From Nitrosomonas sp. (GTDB taxonomy: Bacteria > Pseudomonadota > Gammaproteobacteria > Burkholderiales > Nitrosomonadaceae), in assembly GCA_024281695.1 (NCBI GenBank), contig JAMXAE010000008.1:1-38066 (forward strand): a stretch of DNA of 38,066 nt, read 5' to 3'. Below the pieces are notes generated by a model, which searched no databases, was not told where the DNA came from, and was given only the letters and a program-made list of their open reading frames with translations. The translations under genes and the position numbers were made by a program. Shown in pieces: positions 1 to 10,221 of the stretch. Every line of letters starts with the position of its first letter. The first letter of the stretch is position 1.

Positions 1-73
1 GAGCGGGAAACGAGGCTCGAACTCGCGACCCCAACCTTGGCAAGGTTGTGCTCTACCACTGAGCTATTCCCGC
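1..73 (-). tRNA. tRNA-Gly (anticodon GCC)
   Basis: Read on the minus strand this folds as a full cloverleaf. The acceptor stem GCGGGAA pairs with TTCCCGC, the D-arm starts TAGCTCAGTGG, the anticodon loop is TTGCCAA with anticodon GCC, and the T-arm carries GTTCGAGCC. The discriminator is T, followed by the first C of CCA at base 1; the last two bases of CCA lie outside the window. A GCC anticodon reads GGC/GGU glycine codons. A consensus-like promoter lies about 50 bases upstream. Confidence 0.96.
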
Positions 74-121
74 AATATGAAGTTCCTGTGCGACTTAGGC
101 CACTTCAGAAACAAAGGGTGG

Positions 122-149
122 ATTATAGTGATGCTGTACGTTTTGTCAA
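122..149 (-). promoter_or_regulatory. sigma-70 promoter of the tRNA-Gly gene
   Basis: On the minus strand a perfect -35 box TTGACA (144-149) is followed after a 16-base spacer by a perfect -10 box TATAAT (122-127). The expected start of transcription is near base 115, giving a leader of about 40 bases before the mature tRNA 5' end at 73. Strong consensus boxes are typical for stable RNA genes. The gap up to 380 otherwise shows only AT-rich sequence with no further gene. Confidence 0.75.
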
Positions 150-380
150 GAAATGCAGGTTATTAATTGCTAGTATTGGCTTGCATCAAATATTTTACGA
201 GTAATCGCATTGAATCGAGTGAATATTGGTTTTTCATCACTGTTCTTAAAAAAACATTACTTAGGGTTCTTGTAAAATAAGCATTTGAGTAGCTCGGGAA
301 GATAAGCTGACTCCATTTAACTAACATTATATTTACATTAACAATTCTATATTAAGTTATCGCATCAATTAATCTATTTT

Positions 381-1526
381 ATGCCCTTACTTCCATATTG
401 GCGCCTCTCCGGTTTTTATTTCTTTTACTTTTCTTTGGTAGGGGCATTCTCACCGTATTGGAGTTTATACCTTCAATCGCTTGAATTTAATGCGTTGCAG
501 ATCGGTGTATTAATGTCACTTTCATTAATCGTGCGTATATTCTCGCCAAGTATCTGGGGTTGGCTCGCAGATCATACGGGAAAGCGCATCCGAGTTGTGC
601 AGATCGCTGCACTGTGTGGATTCTTGTGCTTTTGTGGTTTTCTCTTAGGAGAATCCTTTATTTGGATGTTTTTTGTAATGTTGCTATTGAGTTTCTTCTG
701 GAGTGCTTCACTGCCGCTCATGGAAGCAATTACGCTTTCGCATCTGGGTGATCACACCGATAAATACGGGCGCATTCGTTCTTGGGGGTCTGTTGGGTTC
801 GTATTGACAGTCATTGGTGTGGGTTATTTATTAGAGAATATCGCTATTGCTTGGTTGATTTGGATTGTTCTGGGATTAAAGTTGGGGATGGTTATTTTTT
901 CTTACCAGATTCCTGAGAAAGAAATAATCAGTCATGTTACTGGTCATCATTCAGTCAAGCAGATTTGTTTGCGCCCGGAAGTCTTGGCTTTCTTGATTTC
1001 CAGCTTATTGATGTTGTTTGCGCATGGAGCGTACTATACTTTTTTTTCTATTTATTTGGTTGAGCATGCCTATGATAAGGGATTTATTGGGTGGTTGTGG
1101 GCTATCGGTGTTATCTGTGAAATAGGCATCTTTTTCATCATGCCGTGGCTGATGCGACATTTTAGTTTGAAATTAATATTAATTTTTAGCTTCGCTTGTG
1201 CCACTGTGCGGTTTTGGATGATCGGTTGGGGTGTTGAGTGGCCGATTATCATGGTTGTTGCGCAAATTCTACATGCAGCGACTTATGGTGCGCATCATAT
1301 TGCGGCCATGATGGTGGTGCATCAATTTTTTCGAGGTCGCCACCAGGCAAAAGGCCAAGCGATTTATAGTAGCATTGCCTATGGGATCGGTGGTGCAATC
1401 GGCGCTATTTCAAGTGGTTATACCTGGGATCTATTGGGGGCGGACATGACATTTTTTGTCAGCTCGGCGGCTTCGTTTATCGGTTTAATTTTAGTGGCAT
1501 GGAAAATGAAATCAGTCAGTCAATAA
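381..1526 (+). CDS. MFS transporter, PPP/HcaT-like
   Basis: A 381-residue, strongly hydrophobic protein with about twelve likely membrane segments, so an inner-membrane carrier of the major facilitator superfamily. The loop after the second segment carries the MFS motif-A-like sequence GWLADHTGKR (residues 60-69). The N-terminus (YWRLSGFYFFYFSLVGAFSPYW) and length resemble the HcaT/3-phenylpropionate-permease-like branch (MFS_1_like), common in betaproteobacteria and mostly of unknown substrate. The ATG at 381 fits the family start, although no good ribosome binding site precedes it. It stands 80 bp upstream of leuC on the same strand. The substrate cannot be inferred from the sequence. Confidence 0.85.
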   Translation: MPLLPYWRLSGFYFFYFSLVGAFSPYWSLYLQSLEFNALQIGVLMSLSLIVRIFSPSIWGWLADHTGKRIRVVQIAALCGFLCFCGFLLGESFIWMFFVMLLLSFFWSASLPLMEAITLSHLGDHTDKYGRIRSWGSVGFVLTVIGVGYLLENIAIAWLIWIVLGLKLGMVIFSYQIPEKEIISHVTGHHSVKQICLRPEVLAFLISSLLMLFAHGAYYTFFSIYLVEHAYDKGFIGWLWAIGVICEIGIFFIMPWLMRHFSLKLILIFSFACATVRFWMIGWGVEWPIIMVVAQILHAATYGAHHIAAMMVVHQFFRGRHQAKGQAIYSSIAYGIGGAIGAISSGYTWDLLGADMTFFVSSAASFIGLILVAWKMKSVSQ

Positions 1527-1546
1527 TCAATTGTGCTGTGTATAGT

Positions 1547-1576
1547 TTGTTGAATCAGTAAAGTTTATGGGATAAT
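1547..1576 (+). promoter_or_regulatory. possible promoter of leuCDB
   Basis: TTGTTG (1547-1552) and GATAAT (1571-1576) are separated by 18 bases and lie 30 bases before the leuC start. Both boxes are one or two mismatches from the sigma-70 consensus. This is the only plausible pair in the 80-base gap after the MFS gene. No leucine-rich leader peptide or attenuator is visible. Confidence 0.3.
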
Positions 1577-1606
1577 TGCCAATTGATTAAATTTTGAATT
1601 TGCCTA

Positions 1607-3019
1607 ATGCAAACGTTATACGACAAGCTTTGGAACCAGCATGTAGTTCACACGGAATCTACTGAGCCAGGCAGTATGGCATTGATTTATATTGATCGTC
1701 ATTTAGTACATGAAGTCACCAGTCCGCAAGCATTTGAGAGTCTGAAGCTGGCGGGAAGAAAGCCCTGGCGTCTCGATTCTATTCTGGCGGTTGCTGATCA
1801 TAATGTACCCACAACCGATCGAAGTCATGGCATTCATGATCCTGTTTCACGTTTGCAAGTGGATACGCTGGATCAGAATTGTGATGAATTGGGTATTACC
1901 GAATTCAAAATGCAGGATTTGCGTCAAGGAATCGTGCATGTGATTGGTCCTGAACAAGGAGCAACCTTGCCAGGTATGACGGTTGTTTGTGGTGATTCAC
2001 ATACCAGTACGCATGGTGCTTTTGGTTGCTTGGCATTTGGTATAGGAACCTCAGAAGTTGAGCATGTTCTGGCTACGCAATGCCTATTGATGAAAAAATC
2101 CAAAGCCATGCACATTTCCATTGAAGGTGAGTTGGGATTAGGGATTACCGCTAAAGATATCGCTTTGGCTATCATCGGTGAAATTGGCACGGCTGGCGGT
2201 ACCGGTTATGCGCTTGAGTTCACGGGTAGTGCTATTCGTGCTTTATCCATGGAGGGGCGCATGACACTGTGCAATATGGCCATTGAGGCGGGTGCGCGAG
2301 CAGGCATGGTGGCAGTCGATGACACAACAATCGATTACATTCAAGGACGGCCTTTCGCACCCAAAGGTGAGTTGTGGGATAGGGCAGTTGCTTATTGGCG
2401 CACACTGCACAGCGATGCAGATGCGGTTTTTGATCGCACAGTGACTTTAAATGCCGCGCAAATCAAACCTCAAGTAACCTGGGGTACTTCGCCAGAAATG
2501 GTGACTACGATTGATGGCAAAGTGCCTGATCCTTCCGTCATTCCCGATGAAGTAAAGCGCCATGATATGCAGCAAGCGCTGAACTATATGGGGCTGCAGG
2601 CCAATACCCCGATTCAGCAGATTACGCTGGACAAGATATTCATTGGCTCCTGCACGAATTCACGCATTGAAGATTTACGTGCTGCCGCACATATTGTCAA
2701 AGGCAAGCATATTGCGACAAATATTAAACAGGCATTGGTAGTGCCTGGTTCAGGGCTAGTCAAGAAACAGGCTGAACAAGAAGGGTTGGATCAGATTTTC
2801 GTGGAGGCTGGATTTGAGTGGCGTGAGCCTGGTTGTTCCATGTGCCTAGCCATGAATGACGATCGATTGACTGCCGGTGAGCGATGTGCTTCCACATCAA
2901 ATCGAAATTTTGAGGGGCGGCAAGGGCCCGGTGGACGTACTCATCTGGTGAGCCCTGCAATGGCTGCTGCCGCCGCAATTGCAGGGCATTTTATTGATGT
3001 ACGCGACATAGGCAAGTGA
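1607..3019 (+). CDS. leuC: 3-isopropylmalate dehydratase large subunit
   Basis: LeuC forms a heterodimer with LeuD and isomerises 2-isopropylmalate to 3-isopropylmalate in leucine synthesis, using a [4Fe-4S] cluster of the aconitase type. The 470-residue length is normal for the family. The three cluster cysteines are visible: C349 in [11 protein letters not shown], and C410 and C413 in PGCSMCLAM. The substrate-binding stretch [14 protein letters not shown] lies at residues 127-140. The ATG at 1607 gives the usual N-terminus ([12 protein letters not shown]). leuD follows after 6 bases and leuB shortly after, so the three genes are very likely one operon in the cytosolic leucine branch. Confidence 0.98.
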   Translation: MQTLYDKLWNQHVVHTESTEPGSMALIYIDRHLVHEVTSPQAFESLKLAGRKPWRLDSILAVADHNVPTTDRSHGIHDPVSRLQVDTLDQNCDELGITEFKMQDLRQGIVHVIGPEQGATLPGMTVVCGDSHTSTHGAFGCLAFGIGTSEVEHVLATQCLLMKKSKAMHISIEGELGLGITAKDIALAIIGEIGTAGGTGYALEFTGSAIRALSMEGRMTLCNMAIEAGARAGMVAVDDTTIDYIQGRPFAPKGELWDRAVAYWRTLHSDADAVFDRTVTLNAAQIKPQVTWGTSPEMVTTIDGKVPDPSVIPDEVKRHDMQQALNYMGLQANTPIQQITLDKIFIGSCTNSRIEDLRAAAHIVKGKHIATNIKQALVVPGSGLVKKQAEQEGLDQIFVEAGFEWREPGCSMCLAMNDDRLTAGERCASTSNRNFEGRQGPGGRTHLVSPAMAAAAAIAGHFIDVRDIGK

Positions 3020-3025
3020 CATTCA

Positions 3026-3664
3026 ATGGAAAAATTTCATACCTTTACCGGACTAGTGGCACCGATGGATCGTGCCAATGTGGATACAGATGCGATCATT
3101 CCAAAGCAATTTCTTAAGTCTATTAAACGCTCAGGATTTGGTCAGAATTTGTTTGATGAATGGCGTTATCTGGATCACGGGGAACCGGGTATGGACCCGA
3201 CGCAGCGTCAACCCAATCCGGATTTTGTGTTGAATCAACCGCGTTACCAAGCTGCACAAATCCTGCTCGCGCGTGCCAATTTTGGTTGCGGATCGAGTCG
3301 TGAGCATGCGCCCTGGTCACTTCAGGATTATGGATTTCGTGTCATTGTTGCTCCCAGTTTTGCTGATATATTTTTTAATAATTGTTTTAAGATTGGCTTG
3401 CTGCCCATTATTCTGGATTCAGCAATATTGGATCGCTTGTTTGAAGAAGTGAAACTAAATATCGGATATGGCCTCACGGTAGATCTGGAAAACCAGATGG
3501 TTATAACTCCTAGCAAAGAGGCATTTAATTTTGAAGTGGACTGTTTTCGCAAGCACTGTTTGCTGAATGGATTGGATGAGATTGGATTGACCTTGCAGCA
3601 CGCGGAGAAAATTAAACAATTTGAACAAAAGCGGCGCACTGAACAACCCTGGTTGTTTGCATAA
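3026..3664 (+). CDS. leuD: 3-isopropylmalate dehydratase small subunit
   Basis: A 212-residue LeuD, the swivelling small subunit that completes the isopropylmalate isomerase active site with LeuC. Family landmarks are the start [20 protein letters not shown], with the NVDTD signature, and the substrate-recognition loop [13 protein letters not shown] around residues 86-98. The length is normal. It begins 6 bases after the leuC stop and 26 bases before leuB, in operon order. In some betaproteobacteria a small entericidin-type gene sits between leuC and leuD; none is present here. Confidence 0.98.
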   Translation: MEKFHTFTGLVAPMDRANVDTDAIIPKQFLKSIKRSGFGQNLFDEWRYLDHGEPGMDPTQRQPNPDFVLNQPRYQAAQILLARANFGCGSSREHAPWSLQDYGFRVIVAPSFADIFFNNCFKIGLLPIILDSAILDRLFEEVKLNIGYGLTVDLENQMVITPSKEAFNFEVDCFRKHCLLNGLDEIGLTLQHAEKIKQFEQKRRTEQPWLFA

Positions 3665-3690
3665 ATCACATGACTGAAAATTAGACTATT

Positions 3691-4752
3691 ATGAAAATTG
3701 CTGTTTTAGCGGGCGACGGTATCGGGCCAGAAATCATTGCACAAGCAGTGCGTGTGTTGGATGTTCTGAGAACAGATGGATTAGCTATTGAATTGGAATC
3801 TGGATTGATTGGAGGTTGCGCTGTGGATGCAACTGGAAATCCATACCCAGAAGCAACGCATCGCTTAGCCAGCCAAGCCGACGCGGTTCTGCTGGGTGCT
3901 GTGGGCGGTCCACAATATGACACATTGCCTCGTCAACAACGCCCTGAAAGAGGGCTGCTAGCGATCCGAAAAGCGCTAAATTTATTTGCTAATTTGCGGC
4001 CAGCTACGCTTTATCCGGAACTCGCCAATGCTTCTAGCTTGAAGTATGAGGTGGTTGCTGGTCTCGATATCATGATCGTGCGCGAATTGACCGGTGATAT
4101 CTATTTTGGTGAGCCACGCGGCATCGAGGTGCGCGACGGGCAGCGTGTCGGATTCAATACTATGATTTATAGTGAAGCGGAAATTCGACGTATTACGCAT
4201 GTCGCCTTCCAGGCAGCTGCTAAGCGCCAAGGTAAGTTATGCTCCGTCGATAAAATGAATGTGCTGGAATGTACGCAATTATGGCGTGATATCGTTATTG
4301 AAGTTTCAAAAGAGTACCCGCAAGTGACGCTCTCACATATGCTGGTTGATAATGCGGCCATGCAATTGGTGCGCAACCCGAAACAATTTGATGTGATAGT
4401 TACAGGGAACATGTTTGGGGATATATTATCTGATGAAGCCTCTATGTTAACCGGATCTATTGGTATGCTGCCTTCTGCTTCACTGGATGAGAATAATAAG
4501 GGCTTGTACGAACCGATCCATGGTTCAGCACCTGATATTGCTGGAAAAGATTTGGCCAATCCACTTGCGACCATACTTTCAGTGGCCATGATGCTCCGGT
4601 ATACCTTTAATCAAGAAGAAGCTGCTCAGCGAATAGAAAAATCGGTTAAGAAAGTTCTGGCTGTGGGTTTCCGAACAAAAGATATCATTGAACCGGGTAT
4701 GAAGTCGATTGGTACTAAAGACATGGGTGATGCAGTTTTGTCATTCATGTGA
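3691..4752 (+). CDS. leuB: 3-isopropylmalate dehydrogenase
   Basis: LeuB oxidatively decarboxylates 3-isopropylmalate with NAD+, giving 2-oxoisocaproate. The 353-residue protein starts [15 protein letters not shown], the typical start of this beta-decarboxylating dehydrogenase family. It carries the substrate-side motif [15 protein letters not shown] and the metal and cofactor region [20 protein letters not shown]. The C-terminal NAD-loop sequence [18 protein letters not shown] is intact. It is the third gene of leuCDB. A 158-base gap separates it from asd, so asd may have its own promoter. Confidence 0.98.
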   Translation: MKIAVLAGDGIGPEIIAQAVRVLDVLRTDGLAIELESGLIGGCAVDATGNPYPEATHRLASQADAVLLGAVGGPQYDTLPRQQRPERGLLAIRKALNLFANLRPATLYPELANASSLKYEVVAGLDIMIVRELTGDIYFGEPRGIEVRDGQRVGFNTMIYSEAEIRRITHVAFQAAAKRQGKLCSVDKMNVLECTQLWRDIVIEVSKEYPQVTLSHMLVDNAAMQLVRNPKQFDVIVTGNMFGDILSDEASMLTGSIGMLPSASLDENNKGLYEPIHGSAPDIAGKDLANPLATILSVAMMLRYTFNQEEAAQRIEKSVKKVLAVGFRTKDIIEPGMKSIGTKDMGDAVLSFM

Positions 4753-4781
4753 GTTTCTCCAGAAACAAACATATTTAATTA

Positions 4782-4811
4782 GCAATTAATTGGATATAAG
4801 GGGCAATTAAT
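4782..4811 (+). repeat. pair of direct repeats GCAATTAAT before asd
   Basis: Two identical 9-base copies (4782-4790 and 4803-4811) start 21 bases apart, about two helical turns, in the gap between leuB and asd. The surroundings are very AT-rich, so chance is possible. The spacing would suit a protein bound on one face of the helix. No regulator can be named. Confidence 0.3.
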
Positions 4812-4910
4812 CCATTAAATCATTTGTTACCGATTCATAAAGTAAGCTAATATTTGCGAAGGCGTTTTAATTTAATTAACTGATTGTCAATTTAGGATAG
4901 AAAATAAGCG

Positions 4911-6023
4911 ATGAAACAAGTTGGTTTTGTTGGCTGGCGAGGAATGGTTGGCTCCGTATTAATGCAGAGAATGCGGGAAGAGGATGATTTTTCTCTGATA
5001 GATCCTGTTTTTTTTACAACATCGCAGAAAGGCGGCACAGGCCCTGAAATTGGCAAGGAAATTCCATCCTTAAAAGATGCTTTTGATATCAAGCAACTGG
5101 CAGCAATGGATATCATTATCTCCTGCCAAGGGGGGGATTATACCCATCAGGTGATTAAACAATTGCGGCAATCCGGCTGGCAAGGATATTGGATCGATGC
5201 CGCATCGGCGCTACGTATGGAAGATGATGCAGTCATCATTTTAGATCCGGTAAATATGCCGGTGATTAAACAGGCGCTGCACGATGGCGTAAGAAATTAT
5301 ATTGGCGGTAATTGCACGGTAAGTTTGATGTTGATGGCGGTTGGGGGGCTTTTTGAGAAAGGCATGGTGGAATGGATGAGCGCCATGACTTATCAAGCCG
5401 CATCGGGCGCCGGAGCAAAAAACATGCGTGAATTACTGCAACAAATGGGCGAAGCTCATAGAGTTGCAAAAGATCTGCTGGATAACCCCGCTTCCAATAT
5501 TCTGGATATCGATCGTGAAGTGGCCGGCACCTTACGCGATCAGAAGTTTCCAACAGAAAATTTTGGAGTGCCATTAGCAGGTAGTTTGATTCCTTGGATT
5601 GATAAAGAAGTCGCCAATGGGCAGAGTCGTGAAGAATGGAAAGGGCAAGCGGAAACCAACAAAATTTTGGGCAGAAGCAATCGGCAAATTCCGGTGGATG
5701 GTATCTGCGTCCGTGTCGGCGCTATGCGATGCCATAGTCAGGCGCTGACAATTAAGTTAAAACAAGACGTACCCTTAGATGAAGTTGAAGATATTATCGC
5801 CAATTCCAATGATTGGGTACAAATTGTTCCTAATGAAAGAGAAGCAACCACATCAAAATTAACACCCACTGCAGTCACGGGTTCTTTATCAATACCAGTA
5901 GGTCGATTGCGTAAACTGGCAATGGGAGGAGAATATTTGTCTGTTTTTACGGTGGGCGATCAATTGCTTTGGGGTGCTGCAGAGCCTCTGCGTAGAATGC
6001 TACGGATATTAATTGAGGACTAG
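4911..6023 (+). CDS. asd: aspartate-semialdehyde dehydrogenase
   Basis: Asd reduces 4-aspartyl phosphate to aspartate semialdehyde with NADPH, the branch point to lysine/diaminopimelate, threonine and methionine. The 370-residue length and N-terminus [20 protein letters not shown] (Rossmann GxxGxxG-like loop) match the proteobacterial enzyme. The nucleophilic cysteine is C135 in [13 protein letters not shown], the same number as the E. coli catalytic residue, which also supports the start at 4911. The sequence around 4894 (AGGATAG) may serve as a distant ribosome site. The order leuB-asd-fimV-truA is common in betaproteobacteria. Confidence 0.98.
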   Translation: MKQVGFVGWRGMVGSVLMQRMREEDDFSLIDPVFFTTSQKGGTGPEIGKEIPSLKDAFDIKQLAAMDIIISCQGGDYTHQVIKQLRQSGWQGYWIDAASALRMEDDAVIILDPVNMPVIKQALHDGVRNYIGGNCTVSLMLMAVGGLFEKGMVEWMSAMTYQAASGAGAKNMRELLQQMGEAHRVAKDLLDNPASNILDIDREVAGTLRDQKFPTENFGVPLAGSLIPWIDKEVANGQSREEWKGQAETNKILGRSNRQIPVDGICVRVGAMRCHSQALTIKLKQDVPLDEVEDIIANSNDWVQIVPNEREATTSKLTPTAVTGSLSIPVGRLRKLAMGGEYLSVFTVGDQLLWGAAEPLRRMLRILIED

Positions 6024-6194
6024 ATATAACCCGAAAGAAGTAGTTAATCGACTTTCGAACTTACTTTTATCAATGATCATGAGGTTGTTGAGAATGAGTT
6101 ACCGATAATTAAAGGCATAATTTCAGCTAATGTGATTACGTTACAATGCTAGCCTACCGATATTTATTTTCAAAGAACTAAAGAGGGTATCTCA

Positions 6195-8717
6195 GTGTAT
6201 AAAACTTGTTTTAGAGTAAGCGTGTTTGTAATCATTCTGATGTTGCCGTGGACGGTTATTTATGCAGCGGGACTTGGTAAATTAACGCTCAATTCAGCTC
6301 TGGGACAGCCCCTCAATGCTGAAATAGATATTGTTACTACCAGCAGTGATGAAGTAGCATCTCTAAAGGCCAGTGTTGCAACTCGAGAAGCATTTGCCCA
6401 AGCAGGTATCAATTATGAATCTATTTTTTCTTCTCTCAGAATCTCGATCGAATCCAGGTCGAATGGTAACCCTTATATTAAGCTTACCTCACCGCAAGCT
6501 GTTAATGATCCATTTTTAAATATACTGATGGAGTTAAACTGGGTTTCGGGGCGTATATTGCGTGAATATACCGTCCTACTTGATCCTGTTGATGTTAATA
6601 ACCAGGATATTGCGAGACCAGATGTTAGTTCTACGCCGATAATTAACGTAACGAGACAAGATACTGAGAGATTATCGGACTCTAAAAAAGATCGTCAAAG
6701 TAAAAATTCTTCTAAATCAATAAACCGTTCTGTTAATCAAATAAAAGATACTTATGGGCCGGTCAATCGAGGAGATACATTATCCTCGATCGCACGCCAG
6801 TTTTTACCTGCTGGAGTGGATCTTAATCAGATGCTGGTTGCGTTATATCGCACCAATCGGGATGCTTTTATTGCCAGCAATATGAATTTGCTTAAGGCAG
6901 GTGTGATTCTAAAGATACCTGAGAAGAATGAAATAGCTGCTATTGATGCATCAACTGCAAAAGCAGAAATTAGAATGCAAGTTGGTGATTGGCATAGCTA
7001 TCAAGGAAAAATAGCAGCTATTTCCAGTGAATCAACGGCTCATTCCAATATTCGTCAGTCTGATCAAGGTCAAATCACGACGAGTATTGATAAAAAAGCC
7101 ACTTCATCTCAAGGATCTTCCAAAGAAGTATTGAGAGTATCGAGTGGTTCTCAGCCAGCTGATAAAAATGGTCAGACCTCTGAATCTACGTTGGTAGATC
7201 GTCTTCGGATGATGGAAGAAGATGCCATTGCGCGAAATCTTGCCTTACAAGAGGCTAACCAACGTGTAGCCATGCTGGAAAAGAGCATTGAAAACTTAAA
7301 ACAATTATTAGAATTGAAAGATTCTGTATTAGCTCAGGCACAAGTTAAAGCAGAATCGGTCCCCAAAACGGGACCGGAAACTCGATCTACAGAGATTATT
7401 CACTCACTACCGGAGAAGGATCCTAACCTAGATATCAATGCGTTGCGGGCGCAAGAACAAAAGAATTTAATCGCTCATCCTGTTAATGAAATAGCTACTA
7501 AAGCAGTGGAAGCTAATTCGCAGTCACTAGAAGATGAAGGTCAATCACTCACTAATCAAATATTCGATAATATCGAATACGTTGGTGCCGGTTTGATTCT
7601 GATATTGTTAAGCATTTTGTTGATTCTTAAGAGACGCAGAAATCAGTTGCAAGAAGAAACAGAGAATGATGAAATCAGGAGTGCAGACTTTTCTTCAGAG
7701 ATACGATCGCGAATGGCTTCAATGGCCACCGCACCCGTAGCGTCCGCTGCCGAAGCTAATCAATCGTTTTCATCGAATGAAAACGATGACGTAACGTATG
7801 AAAACTTAAATTCATTCTCTGAAACTGAGAAATATGATGAAGAGCTTGATAAAGATTTAATTTCTTACCAAGAGCCTACTGAGCAAATTGAGAAATCTGA
7901 ATCAGAGAATGCAGATGGGATGGATGATTCACGAAAGAATAATCAGGCAATTGATTTAAATTTAACAGAAGATCACGACGAATCTGTTCGTTTCATAGAA
8001 GGTGAGGGTGCTTCTGATTCTGCAAGTGGAATTGATCTTGATTTGACGGATGAAGTAGTAGAAATTAAACAGAACATATCCATGCAGGAAGCTATTTCTG
8101 CTGATAATGATGCAAAAGAGAGCATGGGATCTTCCAAAACCGCTGAAAACTTAGAAGAAGCTATTGATGCTTCAGATTATGAATTAGCGATTGATTTTGA
8201 TAGTTCGAAACAGCCCTCTAATAGCGTAAGTTCTGAGGAGATGGTTGTAAAGAAAGATGAAAGTAATGCAATAGATTTTGAATTTGATCATTCAGATATC
8301 GATTTGACGCGGGATGAAGCTGTCGATGAAATCAAAATACCTGAAATGAAAGGTGATTCTGAATTAACCAATAATGATTCCAAGATACCTGAACTAGTTG
8401 ATGAATCTTTGGGATTTGATCAACGTCCAGAAGCTACACAGGAGCGGATGAAATCAGTATCGAATGGCCTCGAGCTTGGACTGGCTGATATTAACTTGGA
8501 TTTTGATGATTCCAATTCGATAGATCAGAAAGATGAAAAGTCTGTCTTAAAAGACAGAAATGAGGAATGGCAAGAGGTTGAAACTAAATTAGATTTGGCA
8601 AGAGCTTATCAAGAAATGGACGATAAAGAAGGTGCTAAAGAAATGCTTGAAGAAGTTATTCGTGATGGCGATGCAAAACAAAAGAAAGCCGCAAGAAAAT
8701 TGTTGAAAAGCCTATAG
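6195..8717 (+). CDS. fimV: FimV-family pilus assembly / polar hub protein
   Basis: An 840-residue inner-membrane protein of the FimV family, which in pseudomonads organises polar type IV pilus and twitching functions. It has a signal segment (about 1-24) and the FimV N-terminal region GLGKLTLNSALGQPLNAEI. A LysM-like peptidoglycan-binding stretch follows at about 186-241 (YGPVNRGDTLSSIARQFLP onward), then a coiled coil at about 330-375 and one membrane helix at about 462-479 before RRR. A long acidic cytoplasmic tail comes next. The C-terminal FimV/TPR-like motif spans about 795-840 (ETKLDLARAYQEMDDKEGA). The start is GTG at 6195, preceded by AGAGGG. The acidic tail has recurring IDLDL-like motifs. 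The neighbours asd and truA are typical for fimV. Confidence 0.93.
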   Translation: MYKTCFRVSVFVIILMLPWTVIYAAGLGKLTLNSALGQPLNAEIDIVTTSSDEVASLKASVATREAFAQAGINYESIFSSLRISIESRSNGNPYIKLTSPQAVNDPFLNILMELNWVSGRILREYTVLLDPVDVNNQDIARPDVSSTPIINVTRQDTERLSDSKKDRQSKNSSKSINRSVNQIKDTYGPVNRGDTLSSIARQFLPAGVDLNQMLVALYRTNRDAFIASNMNLLKAGVILKIPEKNEIAAIDASTAKAEIRMQVGDWHSYQGKIAAISSESTAHSNIRQSDQGQITTSIDKKATSSQGSSKEVLRVSSGSQPADKNGQTSESTLVDRLRMMEEDAIARNLALQEANQRVAMLEKSIENLKQLLELKDSVLAQAQVKAESVPKTGPETRSTEIIHSLPEKDPNLDINALRAQEQKNLIAHPVNEIATKAVEANSQSLEDEGQSLTNQIFDNIEYVGAGLILILLSILLILKRRRNQLQEETENDEIRSADFSSEIRSRMASMATAPVASAAEANQSFSSNENDDVTYENLNSFSETEKYDEELDKDLISYQEPTEQIEKSESENADGMDDSRKNNQAIDLNLTEDHDESVRFIEGEGASDSASGIDLDLTDEVVEIKQNISMQEAISADNDAKESMGSSKTAENLEEAIDASDYELAIDFDSSKQPSNSVSSEEMVVKKDESNAIDFEFDHSDIDLTRDEAVDEIKIPEMKGDSELTNNDSKIPELVDESLGFDQRPEATQERMKSVSNGLELGLADINLDFDDSNSIDQKDEKSVLKDRNEEWQEVETKLDLARAYQEMDDKEGAKEMLEEVIRDGDAKQKKAARKLLKSL

Positions 8718-8781
8718 TGATATTTTCTTATTGTATGCTAGTAGCGAGTAGTAGCCAATTTGCAATAGTAGCTTTATATTT

Positions 8782-9579
8782 GTGAGAATAATTCTTGTCT
8801 TAGAATATGATGGTAGTCGATACTGTGGGTGGCAGAGTCAACCTAAAGGTTGCTCAATTCAAGATGCGCTGGAAACAGCCTTATCTAGGATAGCGAAAGA
8901 AGACATTCGTGTTATTACAGCCGGGCGAACCGATGCAGGAGTCCATGCACTTTATCAGGTGGTGCATTTTGATACCTTTGTGCAGCGTCCCATTAGTGCG
9001 TGGATACGGGGTGTAAATGCATTATTACCCGATGATATTGCTATATTGTGGGCAACTGAAACGTCAGAAAAATTTCATGCGAGATATAGTGCTCTTGAAA
9101 GGCATTATCAATATTTGCTATTGAACCAGTCAGTTAGACCAGGGATTCATTCAAAGAAAGTAGGTTGGTATCATCAGCCTCTTGCGCTTGAGAAAATGCA
9201 AGTTGCAAGTGAAGTCTTGGTTGGTGAACATGATTTCTCGTCTTTCCGAGCAGCCGAATGCCAAGCAAAATCCCCCGTACGAACAATTACTCAATTAAAT
9301 ATCTCTCGCCAAGGAAATCTGCTAATTTTTGACTTGTGCGCCAATGCATTCTTACACCATATGGTAAGAAATATTATTGGTTGCCTTGTTTATATCGGTA
9401 AAGGAAAGTATCCTCCTGAGTGGATGTCTGAATTGCTAGAAAGTTGTAATCGAACTTATGCAGCACCAACTTTTTCTCCCGCAGGTCTGTACTTGGCAGG
9501 AGTGATATATGAGTCAAATTGGTTGTTGCCGAATTTAACTGAAATGCCGATCATTCCAGGGTTATCCACCACTCATTGA
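8782..9579 (+). CDS. truA: tRNA pseudouridine(38-40) synthase
   Basis: TruA converts uridines 38-40 of the tRNA anticodon arm to pseudouridine. The catalytic aspartate is D51 in the signature AGRTDAGVHA, and the N-terminal RIILVLEYDGSRYCGWQSQ is characteristic. The 265-residue length is typical. The start is GTG at 8782, because no ATG lies closer that would keep the first beta strand. It sits between fimV and trpF, an order widely seen in beta- and gammaproteobacteria. The last 15 residues or so are poorly conserved. Confidence 0.97.
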   Translation: MRIILVLEYDGSRYCGWQSQPKGCSIQDALETALSRIAKEDIRVITAGRTDAGVHALYQVVHFDTFVQRPISAWIRGVNALLPDDIAILWATETSEKFHARYSALERHYQYLLLNQSVRPGIHSKKVGWYHQPLALEKMQVASEVLVGEHDFSSFRAAECQAKSPVRTITQLNISRQGNLLIFDLCANAFLHHMVRNIIGCLVYIGKGKYPPEWMSELLESCNRTYAAPTFSPAGLYLAGVIYESNWLLPNLTEMPIIPGLSTTH

Positions 9580-9603
9580 TTACATCACCAAAGATTATTT
9601 ATT

Positions 9604-10221
9604 ATGTCAATTCGTGTAAAGGTATGTGGAATTACTCGCTGTGAAGATGCCAAGATTGCAGTAGAGCTGGGGGTTGATGCCATTGGCTTTGTTTTCTGGC
9701 CTAAAAGTGCGCGTTATATTGAACCTGAAACGGCAGGCCAGATTGCTGCACAAGTTCCACCATTTATTTGCACGGTGGGTGTTTATGTCGACCCAGATCT
9801 TGATTGGGTTGAAAAAACAATCAAAGCTGCCAAATTAAATCTGCTGCAATTTCATGGCGATGAATCACCTGAGTTTTGTAATCGATTTTCACAGCCCTAT
9901 ATCAAAGCGATTAGAGTCAAACAAGATACAGATTTGCTACAATATGCTGAGCAATACAAGACAGCAAAGGGATTGCTGCTGGACACCTACGCAGCTGGTA
10001 TGCCGGGCGGTACAGGACATGCTTTTGACTGGAGTCTCATTCCTCAGCATTTGTCGCTTCCGCTTATTCTATCCGGTGGGTTAGATTCAAATAATGTGGC
10101 GATAGCAATCAAACAAATTCAGCCATGGGCGGTTGATGTTTCAAGTGGCGTGGAAGCTTCGAAGGGTATTAAAGATGAGAAAAAAATTTTTGCTTTCATG
10201 CAAGGAGTTAAACAATTGTGA
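9604..10221 (+). CDS. trpF: phosphoribosylanthranilate isomerase
   Basis: TrpF carries out the Amadori rearrangement of phosphoribosylanthranilate to CdRP, the third step of the tryptophan pathway. The (beta/alpha)8 barrel of 205 residues keeps the catalytic general base C8 (VKVCGITR) and general acid D127 ([15 protein letters not shown]). The phosphate loops include [11 protein letters not shown] and [15 protein letters not shown]. The gene is free-standing rather than fused to trpC. Its stop overlaps the GTG start of trpB by four bases (GTGA), suggesting translational coupling. Confidence 0.98.
   Translation: MSIRVKVCGITRCEDAKIAVELGVDAIGFVFWPKSARYIEPETAGQIAAQVPPFICTVGVYVDPDLDWVEKTIKAAKLNLLQFHGDESPEFCNRFSQPYIKAIRVKQDTDLLQYAEQYKTAKGLLLDTYAAGMPGGTGHAFDWSLIPQHLSLPLILSGGLDSNNVAIAIKQIQPWAVDVSSGVEASKGIKDEKKIFAFMQGVKQL

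Noticed and set aside
4753..4766. GTTTCT/AGAAAC inverted repeat after leuB as a terminator
   Set aside because: The loop would be only two bases and there is no T-run after it.
6131..6147. TGTGATTACGTTACAA as a CRP-type site upstream of fimV
   Set aside because: Only one half-site matches and the other has mismatches at key positions; not enough support.
9560..10217. A tryptophan leader peptide or attenuator ahead of trpFBA
   Set aside because: The gap between truA and trpF is only 24 bases and contains no Trp-codon leader or competing hairpins.
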